A stretch of DNA of 38,799 bases from positions 1,649,624 through 1,688,422 of the forward strand of contig PJRA01000412.1 of assembly GCA_016987375.1 (NCBI GenBank), given 5' to 3'. The position numbers and the translations under genes were made by a program. Numbering within the stretch: the stretch's first letter is position 1; each line of letters begins with the position of its first letter. This document shows positions 12,824-24,600 of the stretch, piece after piece. A model generated the notes under the pieces. It worked only from the letters and a program-made list of their open reading frames with translations, made no database searches and was not told the origin of the DNA. This stretch comes from Brachionus koreanus. Its lineage: Eukaryota; Rotifera; Eurotatoria; Ploima; Brachionidae.

Positions 12824-14376
12824 TATATTGATTTTTAAATATTAAATTCATAATATAAAAAATATTTCATGTTAAATCTTTATTTTTAGTTCGATGTGGT
12901 CTAAAAGCAACAAAAAAAACATGTTTTATTACAAAATGATATGTTTCTGTTCTCTTGTAAATGTGGAAATTTTAAAATGCATAGAGAGACCATGTGTCGT
13001 TTATTCACGACTAATTATTACATTTTGTTTTTAAGGTTTATGAATTATAAGAATGTTTTAATTATTTTTTATTTATAAATTAATTTGAATAAAAATTAAA
13101 ATCCATTTATTTATTTTGAAAGTATTTTTTTATTAATTTTAGTTTTTTCTTTTAAGTAATAAAAATTAAACCATAAATTATGCATAAATCCTTTTTTTTT
13201 TAATTATCTTTTCTAAATTTTTTACTAAATGGTGGTAATTTAGAAAAAAATCAAAAGCCGTTAAAATTTTTCTATCTGTATCACGCTAAAACTCCTTCAG
13301 ATTTAAAAAAAAAGTCAAAATTAAAGCATAAACAATATTGGAAGAATGATTTTTAATTTTCGGTTTTAAAAAGAAATTTTATCACAAAATAATAATACTA
13401 AAAATATTTTTAAAATCATAAAATTCAAGTTTTAATCCCATAAGAGAAAATTATGTGATTACACAAGATTCAAAATTTAAACTAATAATAGATTTTTTTA
13501 AATATAAATTAGACTTGATTGAAAAATATTGTGAGAAAGCTTAGAAACTAGCCGAATAAAACTTCAAATAGCAAGTTGAACTACCTTAATTTTTCAAACA
13601 CACATTAATTCAACTAGTTATTGAGAAAAACAAGTTGTCAAGAATAGTTTTTGATACATTTTTTAGAATATTTGAGACAATTTCATTCCACTCATCCACT
13701 CACCTTGACTTCAACTGTTGGAAGAAAGATATTTTTTTTATAAATAAACATATTTTTGAAAATTAAACTTTCTTCCAGATTATAGTAAAAATTGGCAGAC
13801 TGTAATAGTTCAGACAATAAAAATTTCTATTGAAACCAATTTAGAATCGTTACTTATCTGACTAGTATTTTTATCTGTTGTTTTTCCACTAAGCTCTTTC
13901 AAAATTAATATAATTGAAAAATTTGAATTGTTTTTGTCTAAGTTTTATGAATCGAATGTGATTCCAATCCAGATTTTTTTAACATTGTTGGATGCCTAAA
14001 AATATTTTCTAATAAAAAGTGCATCAGTTTAAAACTAAATAAAGAACACTTCCTTAATAAAGGACGATTTTCTGTTTCTTTTTATAGTAAAGAATATTTT
14101 TTTATGATTTTTAAGGATTATTATTGTCAACTTAGTATAAGTACTTATCAAAAAAAAACTTATAAATTTCAGCTTAACCTTAATTTGATTTGGGAAACAA
14201 TATATGATACAAATAAATGATCGTTAGATGATAGCTAGAGAAGTCTTCAAACTATAATACATAACATCAAAATGAGCCTTTTTTCCACTTTATTAAGATT
14301 TTTGAAAAAAGAGGCATTTTTCTGATCAAACTTTTTATAATTCCCGCGAAGGAAAGTCAAGATAATCCAGCAATAG
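12824..14376. other. AT-rich non-coding stretch
   Basis: Stops are dense in every frame. The first few hundred bases are presumably the 3' UTR and termination region of the zinc-finger gene. I see no repeat or RNA gene that I can support. Confidence 0.5.
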
Positions 14377-14690
14377 TTAGCTATTCTTGAAATATGAAAC
14401 ATTATGTTCCAACAAATAATTCAATTTCTCTATTGTAACATTCACAGCTTTAGGAGCCAAAATTTCACGAAACCCTTCTTCAAATTTGTCTTTATGAAAT
14501 GAAATGTCTTTCTCTAAAAAAAATTTTAGAGTTCAGGAAAAATAATTATGCAATTAAACAGAGCATTCGAAATATCTTGATTCGAAGCTTTTTTTCACGT
14601 TCATCCATCAACCTGCCAACCATTGGAACAGAAATACTTAGTCCTGTCCTTGAGAGATATTGATTTACATATCTCTCAATCAATATTTAT
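14377..14690 (-). pseudogene. Two short coding-like segments, possible gene relic
   Basis: Two minus-strand open segments, 14690-14546 and about 14516-14377, have amino-acid compositions more protein-like than the surrounding AT noise (for example SVPMVGRLMDEREKKLR and EGFREILAPKAVNVTIEKL). The second is preceded by a polypyrimidine tract and AG like a splice acceptor. The obvious donor after the first (CTCT|GTTTAA) joins to that acceptor as TAG, so the two do not fuse into an open frame. I do not recognise the protein. It could be two exons of a dead gene, part of a living gene with exons I missed, or chance. Confidence 0.3.
14662..14678. repeat. Short inverted repeat within the coding-like relic
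   Basis: The plus strand carries gagagatat and, after a spacer, its exact complement atatctctc, giving a short stem inside the open segment. It may be incidental, since AT-rich DNA makes such stems often. Confidence 0.3.
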
Positions 14691-15239
14691 TTAATTAGAA
14701 TATGAGTAATTTTGATTTAATTAGAATATCAAATTTTTTTTATTTTTGAATTAATTAGCCGGACTTCCTAGGGTTAAAAAAAATTTAAAATTTTTTTTTT
14801 AATTTTTGTTTTGTCTAAAATACTAGTTTTTAATTTATTTATTTATTATTGATAAGTAAGAAAGACTTTTTTTAAAAATTTTAATTTAAAGCTGGCTTTT
14901 TTGTTTTATCTATAAAACACCTGTTTAAAAATTCTAATTTATTGATTTAAAAATTTAACAGTTTAAATGAAAATTCTTTTCCAAACATATAATTTATCTT
15001 TAGATTAAAGACTGTTTGCTTCACACCAATGATCTAAATATTTCTCTTCATAAACTACTATCAGGATTTATCTGTGGTTAGCCAGAAAAAGGATTCAGAA
15101 AACAAGATCCTAAAAAAACTCTCATTAATAGAATACTAGAGTTGTTTATGAGTCACAATTTTAAGTCTAAGTCATAATTTTTGAAGTTAAAGTTAAGGAC
15201 TTATAATTTTAAATTAAAAGCTTTTTTTAAATCTATTAA
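14691..15239. other. AT-rich spacer holding one AAGTC-rich repeat copy
   Basis: Apart from the repeat copy at about 15132-15215, the segment shows no gene. It leads directly into the 5'-truncated reverse-transcriptase fragment. Confidence 0.45.
15132..15215 (+). repeat. Dispersed AAGTC-rich repeat, degenerate copy
   Basis: The segment starts agagttgtttatgagtcaca and continues with aagtctaagtcat and gttaaggactta. It closely resembles the copy at 26469-26545 (agagttgtttaaaagtcaca, then caagtc and ccaagtc) and the reverse copies at about 20938-20980 and 26207-26260. The family is built on repeated (A)AGTC steps. Confidence 0.55.
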
Positions 15240-15249
15240 TCCCTCCTTT

Positions 15250-15989
15250 TTGCAGACGACCTTGTCACCTTTTTTATTTATAAAAAAAGGGTAATTTAGA
15301 AAATAAAATCAATAAATACTTGAATGAACTAGAACAATGGCTTCGCAAGTGGAAAATGAAAATATCAGTTGAAAAGTCTTGTTCGATGGTCTTTTCAAAA
15401 CAAAACAAGGAAAAGGCTGATCTAAACTTAAGAATCTATGGAAATAAAATTGTTAGACAAAAAGAGACAAAATTTCTTGGGTTAAAATTGGATTCTAAAT
15501 TTTAAACCAATGATAGATGAAATTAAGGAACGTTGTAATTCAAGGCTCAATTTAATAAAGATTTTATCGAATAAAATATGGGGTCTAAATTATAAAAATT
15601 TAGGAAATTTTTACAAATCATTAGTTGGATCCATTTTGGATTATACTTTTTCATGTCTTAATTCATTCTCTGAAATTAATATTAAAATAATACAGGTAAT
15701 CCAAAATTCAGCTGTTCGGTCTATTCTAAATCTAAAATACGACACACCCTCAAATATATTACATCACGAGGCATTGAATAAACTTAAATTACTAACAGTC
15801 TCCAATCGACTATTTGAGTTGAGTGAGAGATATGTTGGAGCAGGGTTGAGTCAATTTAATCCATTGGTTGTCAGACTGGTGAAGGAATACAAAGAGGTTT
15901 TTGAATCAAGATATATCGAATACTCGACTCGATTGTGTAATTGCTACCTAACCATTTCTTCTTTTTTTCCTGAACAATCAAACATTTAA
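15250..15989 (+). pseudogene. Decayed non-LTR retrotransposon reverse transcriptase (C-terminal part)
   Basis: This fragment spans the RT catalytic core to the C-terminus of a jockey/CR1-like ORF2. It begins with FADD (the YxDD-type catalytic box) at about 15255, followed by LNELEQWLRKWKMKIS, KFLGLKLDSK and the downstream thumb region with ERCNSRLNLIK, SLVGSILDYTF and VIQNSAVRSIL. It is broken by at least two frameshifts, near 15290-15300 and at about 15500, so it is not functional. The frame ends with a stop at 15989 and the assembly gap begins 35 bases later. The 5' half of the element is missing, as is usual for target-primed insertions. Confidence 0.85.
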
Positions 15990-16024
15990 AAAAATGAATC
16001 TGTAACTAAATTTTATCCGTAACT

Positions 16025-16243
16025 NNNNNNNNNNNNNNNNNNNNNNNNNNNNNNNNNNNNNNNNNNNNNNNNNNNNNNNNNNNNNNNNNNNNNNNNNNNN
16101 NNNNNNNNNNNNNNNNNNNNNNNNNNNNNNNNNNNNNNNNNNNNNNNNNNNNNNNNNNNNNNNNNNNNNNNNNNNNNNNNNNNNNNNNNNNNNNNNNNNN
16201 NNNNNNNNNNNNNNNNNNNNNNNNNNNNNNNNNNNNNNNNNNN
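16025..16243. other. Assembly gap (219 N)
   Basis: The run of N abuts the LTR retrotransposon. By alignment with the other LTR, the outer end of this LTR and one target-site duplication should lie inside the gap. The true gap size is unknown. Confidence 0.98.
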
Positions 16244-16396
16244 TATTTTCTGATCAAATAATAAAAACTACTATAAATATAAAATAAGTTTGTTTAAATA
16301 AGCGGTGCCAAGCCCAAACAAACTGTTTGATTTTTTACAAGCCAACACCATGCTAGCATGCGTCTAATGCATGTTTTCTAAAACCACTCCATAACA
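16244..16396 (-). repeat. 3' LTR of the Gypsy element (outer end lost in gap)
   Basis: These 153 bases match 20700-20852 with only two differences, both near the TG end (about 16378 and 16390). In element orientation the LTR starts TGTTATG and carries a TATA-like stretch (TATATTTATAG) and an AATAAA-type signal just past the visible part. The element is read from high to low coordinates, so this is the downstream copy; its last tens of bases fall in the N run. Confidence 0.9.
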
Positions 16397-16411
16397 TCCT
16401 CCACTCTTTAT
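16397..16411 (-). other. Polypurine tract of the Gypsy element
   Basis: On the minus strand the bases AAAGAGTGGAGGA directly precede TGTTATG, the start of the 3' LTR. That is the expected place and composition of the plus-strand primer. Confidence 0.7.
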
Positions 16412-16510
16412 TTGAGATGTATAAACTGAAATAATGTTAAACAGTACAAGAGTACTTTTAGTGAAAAAGTGAAGTAAATAATTGTCTAATTAAATAAGAA
16501 TTAAAAAAAA

Positions 16511-19500
16511 CTATTGAGAATTTCCTTGATTATAAGCCCGTGTTTCTTTGTAGTAGATTTTCCGTTTGCATGCTCTGTCATGTTTCTCTCGCATTGGTTC
16601 ATTCGGAGTCTCTTCAATTCCACCGTCGGACTCAGAAGCTCTTGGTGTGCTTGAGTCAGAGTTTATACTATAAAAGAACTCATTTGGTTGCTGCTCAACA
16701 TCAGCGTCTATTATTGACCCACCAGAGTTCTCACCGTACCCATCCTTTTGATCAGACTGGTTCAAGTCCTCAAGACTTGGACTATGTTCTACTTCATCTA
16801 TTTGATGTTCAGTTTTTAATTTTGATTCAACTTGAGAGGGTTCATAATCGTGTCCAACTCCAAACAGAATTTTCTTAAAATAACTACGGTTCCTTGTTAC
16901 CTCCCTTTTCTCATTTTTAACAGTCACCATTGTTCCTTTGACACTAGTAACACGATATGGCTCAGGCTCGTACTTCGCTTTAAACTTGTTAAATTTTGGT
17001 TGTTTTACCAAAACCCAATCACCAGTCTTTAACTCTTTCACAATGCCGTGGACCCCTTGGTTACAGCGTTGTTCTGCCTTTATTGCCGCCTTTGCGTCAT
17101 TTTCTAGTGCTATTCTCATGTTCTCATCTGGTTTTCTTTCCTCGACGCATGGTAGCTTTGTAAAATTTGACCTATTGTACATCAGAGTCACTGGTGCAAC
17201 TTTAGTTATCGAATGCGGAGCAGAATTATAGGCTCTAATAAATACATTCAGTTCTTTTCGCCAGTTTTTTCTAGTCATGTGAGCTCCAGTCACCACTTTT
17301 TCCATTTGCTGCATAAACCTTTCGCATTTCCCATTCGCTCTTGGCCATAGAGGAGTAATTTTTTGGTGATGTATACCTAGGTGTTCACAGTGCGTTTTAA
17401 AAGCCCTATTATTAAATGGAGGTCCATTGTCACTTTTAATTACTCTCGGAATACCAAGAACTGAATAAACCTCGTCAAGCTTTGAAATTGTTGACTCCGC
17501 AGAGGTTGATCTCACGATTTTAACTACTTTGAATCTTGTGCCATCGTCAGTGACCACCAACCCATACTCACCAGTCGGCAAGGGTCCATAAAAATCAACG
17601 CTGATTTGTTCCCAGACTTTAGTAGGCATTTTTGACATCGCAACCGGAACTTTGCTATTCTTGTCAGTTGTACAGCATTGACAAATTCTACAACTACCAA
17701 TTTTATTCTCAACCATTTTGTCCAAACCTGAAAACCAGACCTTCGATCTTAGTAAACCTTTGGTTTTTATGATACCTAAATGTCCTTCGTGCGCAATATC
17801 AACTGCCATATTCTGAAGAGACTTTGGTAAAACAATTCTTCGACCACGAAGCAGTAGACCATCACTTGCCACAACTAACTCGTCTTTAATGTTGTGAAAA
17901 ACACCCAATTCCCTTTTATCGTCTCTATTTAGAAACTTTTTCTTGAGACAAGACTTAATAAAGCATAATTGAGTGTCTTTTAAGGTCTCTTTTGCAATGT
18001 TTTCCCTTGTCATCAACTTTGGAACCGAATTGTCAGCAACAAAATTTACAAAATCTTCGCTAAGCCACTCGTCCGAAGACTTCTGGTCAGGATCAGGATG
18101 CCTCGACAGGTAGTCTGCTATGTTCTCCTTACCTGGTCGATGAATAACAATGAAATCATACAGTAGAAGCCTTAGTCCCCACCGTTCAATTCTTGCTTGC
18201 GACCTCCCTTTTGATCCATTATAAATGAACTGTATTGCTTGATTGTCTGTTATTAACTTAAATGGCTTTCCAAACAAGAAAATATGAAACCGATCACAAC
18301 CAAAAACACAGGCCAAAGCTTCTTTCTCGACTTGAGCATATTTGCGTTCGAGTTCGGTAAGCGTCCTACTTGCATATGCAACAACTCTTCTGTTTTTGGA
18401 ATCCACTGGATCTATTTGTACCAACACAGCAGCCAATCCAACTGGGCTCGCATCCACGACTAGCTCAGTCTCCCAGTTAGGATTAAAATAGGCTACCGCC
18501 TCATCCGACAACGCATTTTTTAACTTTTCTAAGGCTTGATCGTGCACTTTGTTCCAAATTAGTAGTTTCCCATTGCTTTTCCTACTAGCTTCTCTCAGTG
18601 GCTCAGTTAACGTACTGAAGTCATAAATGAATCGAGATGAATACGTTGCCATACCAAGCAGACTCGCTAGTTCGGTGGTATTTCTCGGTGGCTTCAGACA
18701 CTTCAACGCTTTCACTCGTTCTGGACCGGGTGATATTCCTTTTTGGCTAAAAATTAAGCCAAAAAACTCAATCGAGCGTTTGCCAAATTCACATTTTTCT
18801 GGATTTGCAGTTAGACCACTTGAGTTTAGTCTTTCTAAGACTCTGCCAAGACGCTCATCATGTTCCTCTTTTGTATTACCAAATACTATGATATCGTCAC
18901 TCACATTAGTCACCCCGTCTAACCCTTCAAGCACATTTCCAATTAAAAATTGAAACATTTCTGCGGCTGAGCAGTAACCAAAATTTAGCCGCGTGTCTCT
19001 GAAAAGGCCAATGTGTGTGCTAAAGGTTGTTAGATGACGACTGTCTGGATGAAGCTCAATCTGACGGTAGCCATTGTTAAAATCGAGTTTAGAAAACCAA
19101 GACGCACCATTCAACAAATGGACCAGATCGTCAACAGTTGGACAAATATGACGCTCTCTTTTGATCGCCTTATTAACTTGCTTGGCATTCACTACTATTC
19201 TAATTTTTCCAGTTTGTTTTTTTGGAACCACATGAATTGGAGATATCCACGTTGTTGGGCCCTCTGCTTTTTCAATAATGCCTTGTTCTAACAACGACTT
19301 CAATTCATCTTCAACCTTTTCCCTCAAGTGAAATGGTATTCTACTATGAAATTGTTTGGTAGGCTTAACACTATCATCCACATGAAATTTGAGCTGATAG
19401 TCCTTCAGTTTGCCAATTCCTTGACTGAAGAGATTTTTATACTGGCTTTTAAGTTTCTCATATGAATCCAGCTGATTTACAAAACTAATCAGTCCAAGCT

Positions 19501-20632
19501 CAGTTGCTGTTTCAAAGCTCATCAAACAATCCGCTGAGTTTTCGACAACGACAAATTGTGCATTCTTACGTGTTCCACGAAATCCAATCTCAGCCTCAAA
19601 TTGGCCAACCATTGGCAGTGGTACACTTGACTTGTAAGGGTAAACTTTTCTCTTGCAAGGGTGCAGATTTACCAAGCTCTTTATCCTATTATAGCACCTC
19701 TCATCAATAATGTTCACAGTTGTTCCAGTATCCACTAAAAATTTAGTGCTCTTACCACATAGTTCTGCACTTATAAATGGTAATTTGCTTGGTGATCCAA
19801 TTGAAAACGCATAGTCAGATTCTTCAATGCTCTCGTGATCAACTGCATTCACCTTACTACCATAAACTTTCTTCTCTACCTGAGCTTGCCGACATCTCTT
19901 CTCAAAATGTCCAGTCTGTCCGCATCTGTTACACTTTTTGTTTTTAGCGGGACATTCTCCCACGTGTGGATATTGCAAACCACAGTTGTAACATTTTTTA
20001 TAACCCAAATTACTAAATTTAGCTCTTTTCTCCCCTTTAACTTGATTCACTAAAATGGAAGAGTCAAAACTTTTAGTGATGTCTTTCAACTGGTTGCTCA
20101 CGACTTCACGTGTCCGACCCCAGTCTAGTAACTCATCCAATTTCAAGTCATTATTCGAACCTAATATTTTGCTAATTATCTCTTTATTGCAAGTTCCTTC
20201 TACGATCTGACTTATTATCTCATCTTCAACATCTTTAAACCCACAATATTTAGATAGGTTACGTAGTCGAGTTGCGTATGAAGCTATGGATTCTCCCTCC
20301 TCTTGCTTGGTCGATCGAAAAATGTGCTTTTCATAGTAGCGATTCTTCCTAGGATTAAAATGATCACCAAGTTTCCTTTTCATATCCTCGTAGGTGTCAA
20401 CAGTATCCGGGTCTTCTTTTCCATCTTTATAGTTTTTTTCCACTGCTTCATAAATTCGAATGACCTCAACGCCAGCATGATGAAGTAGTGCAGCCTTTTT
20501 CCTTTCGCCATCAGTTACATTCACCCATTTTAAATAGTTTTCTAATCCCTTGATCCATTCGTTCCATTTTGAACCAACCGCAGCATCTTCCAAATCACAA
20601 TCAAACATCTGATAAAAACCATTGATATTCAT
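16511..20632 (-). mobile_element. Ty3/Gypsy retrotransposon gag-pol, single intact ORF, 1373 aa
   Basis: This polyprotein gives the element its capsid, protease, reverse transcriptase, RNase H and integrase. The first ATG is at 20632, just after the primer site. Domains in order: Gag capsid (about 1-200); two zinc knuckles, a variant CX2CX5HX3C at 214-227 and a canonical CX2CX4HX4C at 234-247; aspartic protease DTG at 301-303; RT with the catalytic box VSDD around 578-580; RNase H with Asp at about 727; an integrase zinc finger H948, H951, C981, C984; and an integrase core with Asp1013, Asp1068 and Glu1104, an exact DD35E spacing. There is no stop or frameshift and no env-like frame. The SDD (not YxDD) box and fused gag-pol are seen in Mag-like invertebrate Gypsy lineages, though I assign the clade only tentatively. 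The short reading frames antisense to it are shadows. Confidence 0.95.
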
Positions 20633-20639
20633 TGTTTTT

Positions 20640-20650
20640 CCTCGTCGCCA
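20640..20650 (-). other. Primer-binding site of the Gypsy element
   Basis: On the minus strand TGGCGACGAGG begins at 20650, 18 bases before the gag ATG. TGG plus this motif is the usual form of a tRNA primer site (3' CCA pairing) in Gypsy elements. The donor tRNA was not identified. Confidence 0.65.
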
Positions 20651-20852
20651 GATTTTATACACGAAGTCAAACACGAGTTTTGTTTTTTAATAACAACTTT
20701 ATTTTCTGATCAAATAATAAAAACTACTATAAATATAAAATAAGTTTGTTTAAATAAGCGGTGCCAAGCCCAAACAAACTGTTTGATTTTTTACAAGCCA
20801 ACACCATGCTAGCATGCGTCTAATGCATGTTTTGTAAAACCACTACATAACA
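20651..20852 (-). repeat. 5' LTR of the Gypsy element
   Basis: 20700-20852 is duplicated at 16244-16396 with 151 of 153 bases identical. The outer end reads TGTTATG on the minus strand. The inner end cannot be fixed because the other copy runs into the gap. If the primer site abuts it, the LTR is about 202 bases and ends at 20651. A possible polyadenylation signal (AATAAAG) sits near 20697-20703 on the minus strand. Confidence 0.85.
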
Positions 20853-20937
20853 CATTCCTTTATTTGTTTAAAATACAATTTAATCTAATAAAAAATATAG
20901 AAAAATTATATACTGAAATTTCCCTCATTTAAAAAAA

Positions 20938-20980
20938 CATTAACTTGACTTGACTTGATACTTGTGACTTATAAACTAAT
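20938..20980 (-). repeat. AAGTC-rich repeat, reverse-oriented copy
   Basis: The plus strand reads ttgacttgacttgatacttg followed by tgacttataaac, the reverse complement of the core seen at 15132 and 26469 (gtttAtaagtcacaagtAtc type). It lies about 85 bases outside the Gypsy LTR and is not part of it. Confidence 0.5.
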
Positions 20981-21205
20981 GCTGAGTATTTGAATTTTCA
21001 AATCTTTACCAAGGCCTCTTAACTAATATTAATTAGTCTTTGTATTAGACTCTTAAACAATTCTTTCTACAACTCATTTTATCTTCTTCAAAAATCCTAC
21101 AAAAAATTCCGTCAATTTTTAGCACATTATTTTCTGTTATTTTTATGAATTTAAAAATTTTTTTTTGTTTTTTTTTTTTTAAAAAATAACTACCCTTAAT
21201 TCTGT

Positions 21206-21487
21206 TTGACTTTAAGTAAAATTAGTTTTGAAAACAAAGAGCATTGTTTAAAAAAACTGCCAAATATACCCAACGCATTAAAAAACGTCATCTCAAAGAA
21301 ATTAAGAGAATATTCTCTTGCTCTGTACATGCCTCCCATTTACTATTGGAGGTTCACTAATTTTCAAACTAAACTCAAATTTTTGATAAAGAAAAAATCA
21401 ACACGTAAGATTTTAAGACAAAAATGCTTTTTATTTCAACTAATCATTTTTGTACACATGTTTTATTTTAAAATTATAAATCGATAA
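21206..21487 (+). other. Open segment, possible exon relic
   Basis: A 93-codon frame starting from TTG, with an early part (CLKKLPNIPNALKNVIS) vaguely like the Pro-Leu-Pro-x-x-Leu-Lys end of a SOCS box. The later part becomes Lys/Phe/Ile-rich, as chance frames here do. No splice partner was found. I would not call it a gene without transcript evidence. Confidence 0.2.
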
Positions 21488-21635
21488 ATTATTTATTTGA
21501 ATTGGTCTTTTAATTCACATTTTTTCTCTTAAATTGGTTAAAAGCTTAAATTCTTATTTTAAAAAAATTTAATTTTCACTAGATAATTTAAATAGCTGGA
21601 ATATTGACTAGAAAGGACTTGATTAGAACTTGGCA

Positions 21636-24600
21636 ATGGATTTCTCAATAACAAAATTGGGAATTACTTTCCTCTCAAAATTAATTTTATTAGCATTAAT
21701 GCTTCAAACGACCGGTAAGTTCTAAGTCTCTCATCAAAATTTAATTTGCCTAAAACTTAACTAAAATCAGAGAGTGTTGCTGTTATGTCTGTAGACTTAG
21801 GATCTGAATTCATGAAAATAGCGATTGTCAAACCCGGAGTTCCAATGGAAATTGTTTTAAACAAGTAAACTACTAAATGTTCCTAGTTTAATAAAATATT
21901 TAATAATCTTTTCTAAAATAAAGAGAGAGTAGACGAAAAACACCCTTGGCTGTTTCTATTAAAGGCGAAGAAAGACAATTCGGAGAAATGGCATTAGCTC
22001 AGTCAATAAAAACTCCTAAATTTGCTTATCTCTATTTGACGCAAATTTTGGGAAAATCATTAGACAGTCCTCATGTTAAGTCATATTTGTCCAGATATCC
22101 ATTTTATGACATCAAAGAAGATCCTGTATCTAAGACCATATACTTCCAGCATGACGAGTATTTTGAAATCTAAATTTGAATCACAACAATCTAATAATAT
22201 CTCTAAAAATGTTTAGAAACCAAAAATTTACTCCTGAAGAATTACTAGCTATGATACTGGAATATGCACGCGAACTAGCAGCTGACTATGGAGGTAATTA
22301 AGTCTCGGATGATGAATTAAAAATTTTTTAAAAATATTTGTTTAAAGAACAAGCTATTGATGCTGCGGTTATCACAGTTCCCGCCTATTTCAATCAAGCT
22401 GAACGCAAAGCAGTGCTAAGAGCTGCTGATATTGCCAATTTAAAAGTTCTTCAATTGATAAATGCAAATATAGCTGGTATTTTAATTTTATATGTAAGAA
22501 AAAATTAAATTATTAAAATACAAAAGCTGGTCTAAACTATGGAGTGTTCAGACGAAAAGATTTCAATTCAACTGGCAGAAATCTAATGTTTTTTGACATG
22601 GGTGGCTCTGGCACCACTGCTACTATTGCAACATTTTTAATGGTTAAGCACAAAGATGACTATGAAGCTAACCCTCAATTGACTGTTCGTGGTGTGGGGT
22701 AGTTATTTTGACAGCTATTTGAAATTTTTTAATTTATCTAAATTTTTTTTAAAGATTTGATAGAGGCCTTGGTGGTCAAGAATTTACACTCAGATTAGCT
22801 AAACATTTGGCGAAAATTTTCAATGAAAAAAATAAAAAAGATGCTTTTAAGAATCCTAAAGCTTCAATGAAAATTTACAAAGAAGCCGAAAGAGTTAAAA
22901 ATATTCTTAGTGCTAATACCGATACTATGGCTCAAATTGAAAATGTAATGGATGATATTGACTTAAAAGTCAAAGTTACCAGAGAAGAATTTGAAAATCT
23001 TTGCACTGATTTATTCGAAAGAATTAAAAAAACTGTTCATGATGCAGTTAAAGCATCTGAACTTACTCAAGATGAAATTGAATCTGTTATTCTAGTTGGT
23101 GGCAGCACTCGTATTCCCAGAGTACAAGCCGAACTTAAATCAGCAGCTAACAAGTATTAAAATGAAATGCGAATTTTTTTCTTACTAATTTTTTATCTAA
23201 ACAGAAATGAGCTAGGAAAATATTTAAATACTGATGAAGCACCCGCCTTAGGCGCTGTTTATCAAGCAGCTTATCAAAGCAAAGGATACAAAGTTAAAAA
23301 ATTCTACATCAAAGATGTCAACCTTTATCCTATTTGTGTAAGAAAAATAATTCTAAAAAATTTTTTTTTTCTAAATATGCTAATTTAAGGTTGATTTTGA
23401 AAAATATATTGCTCCTGGTGAAACCCGAGAATCAGATTCAAGCAGTTCAATTAGACGAGTTTTATTCGATAGATTAAATCCATATCCACAAAAAAAAGTC
23501 ATGACATTTAGCAAACATGTTGAGGATTTCGAATTTAATATAAATTATGGTGATATGTCTTTCTTTACTCAAGATTATATAAAGTAATTTTAGAACTCTT
23601 GCTTGTCGAAAAAAAATTACAGTATTTTTTCAGTGGCATCGGTTCATTAAACTTGAGTCAAGTCCAAGTTCAAGGTATCAAAGAATTGTATGAAAATCAT
23701 GCAGATGAAGAAACAAAAGGTGTCAAGGTTCATTTTAGGCTTGATGACAGCGGTGTTCTCAGACTAGACAAAGTATCAATTGACAATAAATTACTTTACA
23801 TTCAATTTAAAATTTGTTTAAGATTGATATCACTTTTGAAAAAACTTCTACTGAATCAGAAACTGAAGAATCAACCCTTTCAAGTAGAAAAAATTCATAA
23901 AAACTATTGAAAATTTATTTTTTTTAATTTAAGAAATTGGCAATAAAATTTCGAGCTTTTTTGGAGGAAAACCAGAGGAAACAGATGTTGAAGATAACAA
24001 AGAAGAACCTAAAGAAGTTAGAATTAAAAAATAATAGCTTTTTTTTAATAGTCATATTTTATTTTAACAGAATTTAAACTCCGAAACAACTCAAGAACCA
24101 GTAAAAAGTGAGTCCAATCAAACTGAACAAGCTTCAACACCATCACCTAAAAGCCAAAACGAAACATTGACAAATTCGACTGAATCTGCTTCTACTGTTC
24201 AAAAAAATGAAACCCAAGTCAAAAATGTTATTTTGAAAGAAAATATTAAATTCAAATTGACTGAACTAGACTTGGTAGCTATTGATGAAAATGTGATCAA
24301 TGAATCAAGATCAAAATTGAAAGATATTAGAGACAAAGAAAAGGCTAGACTAAAACGTGCGGCAGCTATTAATTCTCTAGAAGCTTTTGTCTTCGAGCTG
24401 AAAGATAGTTTGACTCAAGATGAATTTGTCAAGTGTTCAACATCTGAGGAAAGAGAAAAAATTGCTGCCAAAGTAGAAGAAATTGACAATTGGCTGTATG
24501 AAACAGATAACAGTGTTGATATAAAGGTTTTTGATTTATTTTCTATTTTAAAGCTTAATTAATTTTTGTTTTACATAGGAATTTCAAGACAAATTTGCCG

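Larger units (their letters stand above)
20853..21635. other. Spacer between the Gypsy element and HYOU1
   Basis: It contains a reverse copy of the AAGTC-rich repeat (about 20938-20980) and an open segment at 21206-21487. That segment has no ATG at its start, but its first half looks protein-like. The HYOU1 promoter must lie here. No ER-stress element with the classical CCAAT-N9-CCACG form was found. Confidence 0.5.

Noticed and set aside
16540..20488. Several plus-strand frames of 60-112 codons opposite the Gypsy gag-pol
   Set aside because: They mirror the codon structure of the intact minus-strand ORF, lack domains and mostly lack ATG starts.
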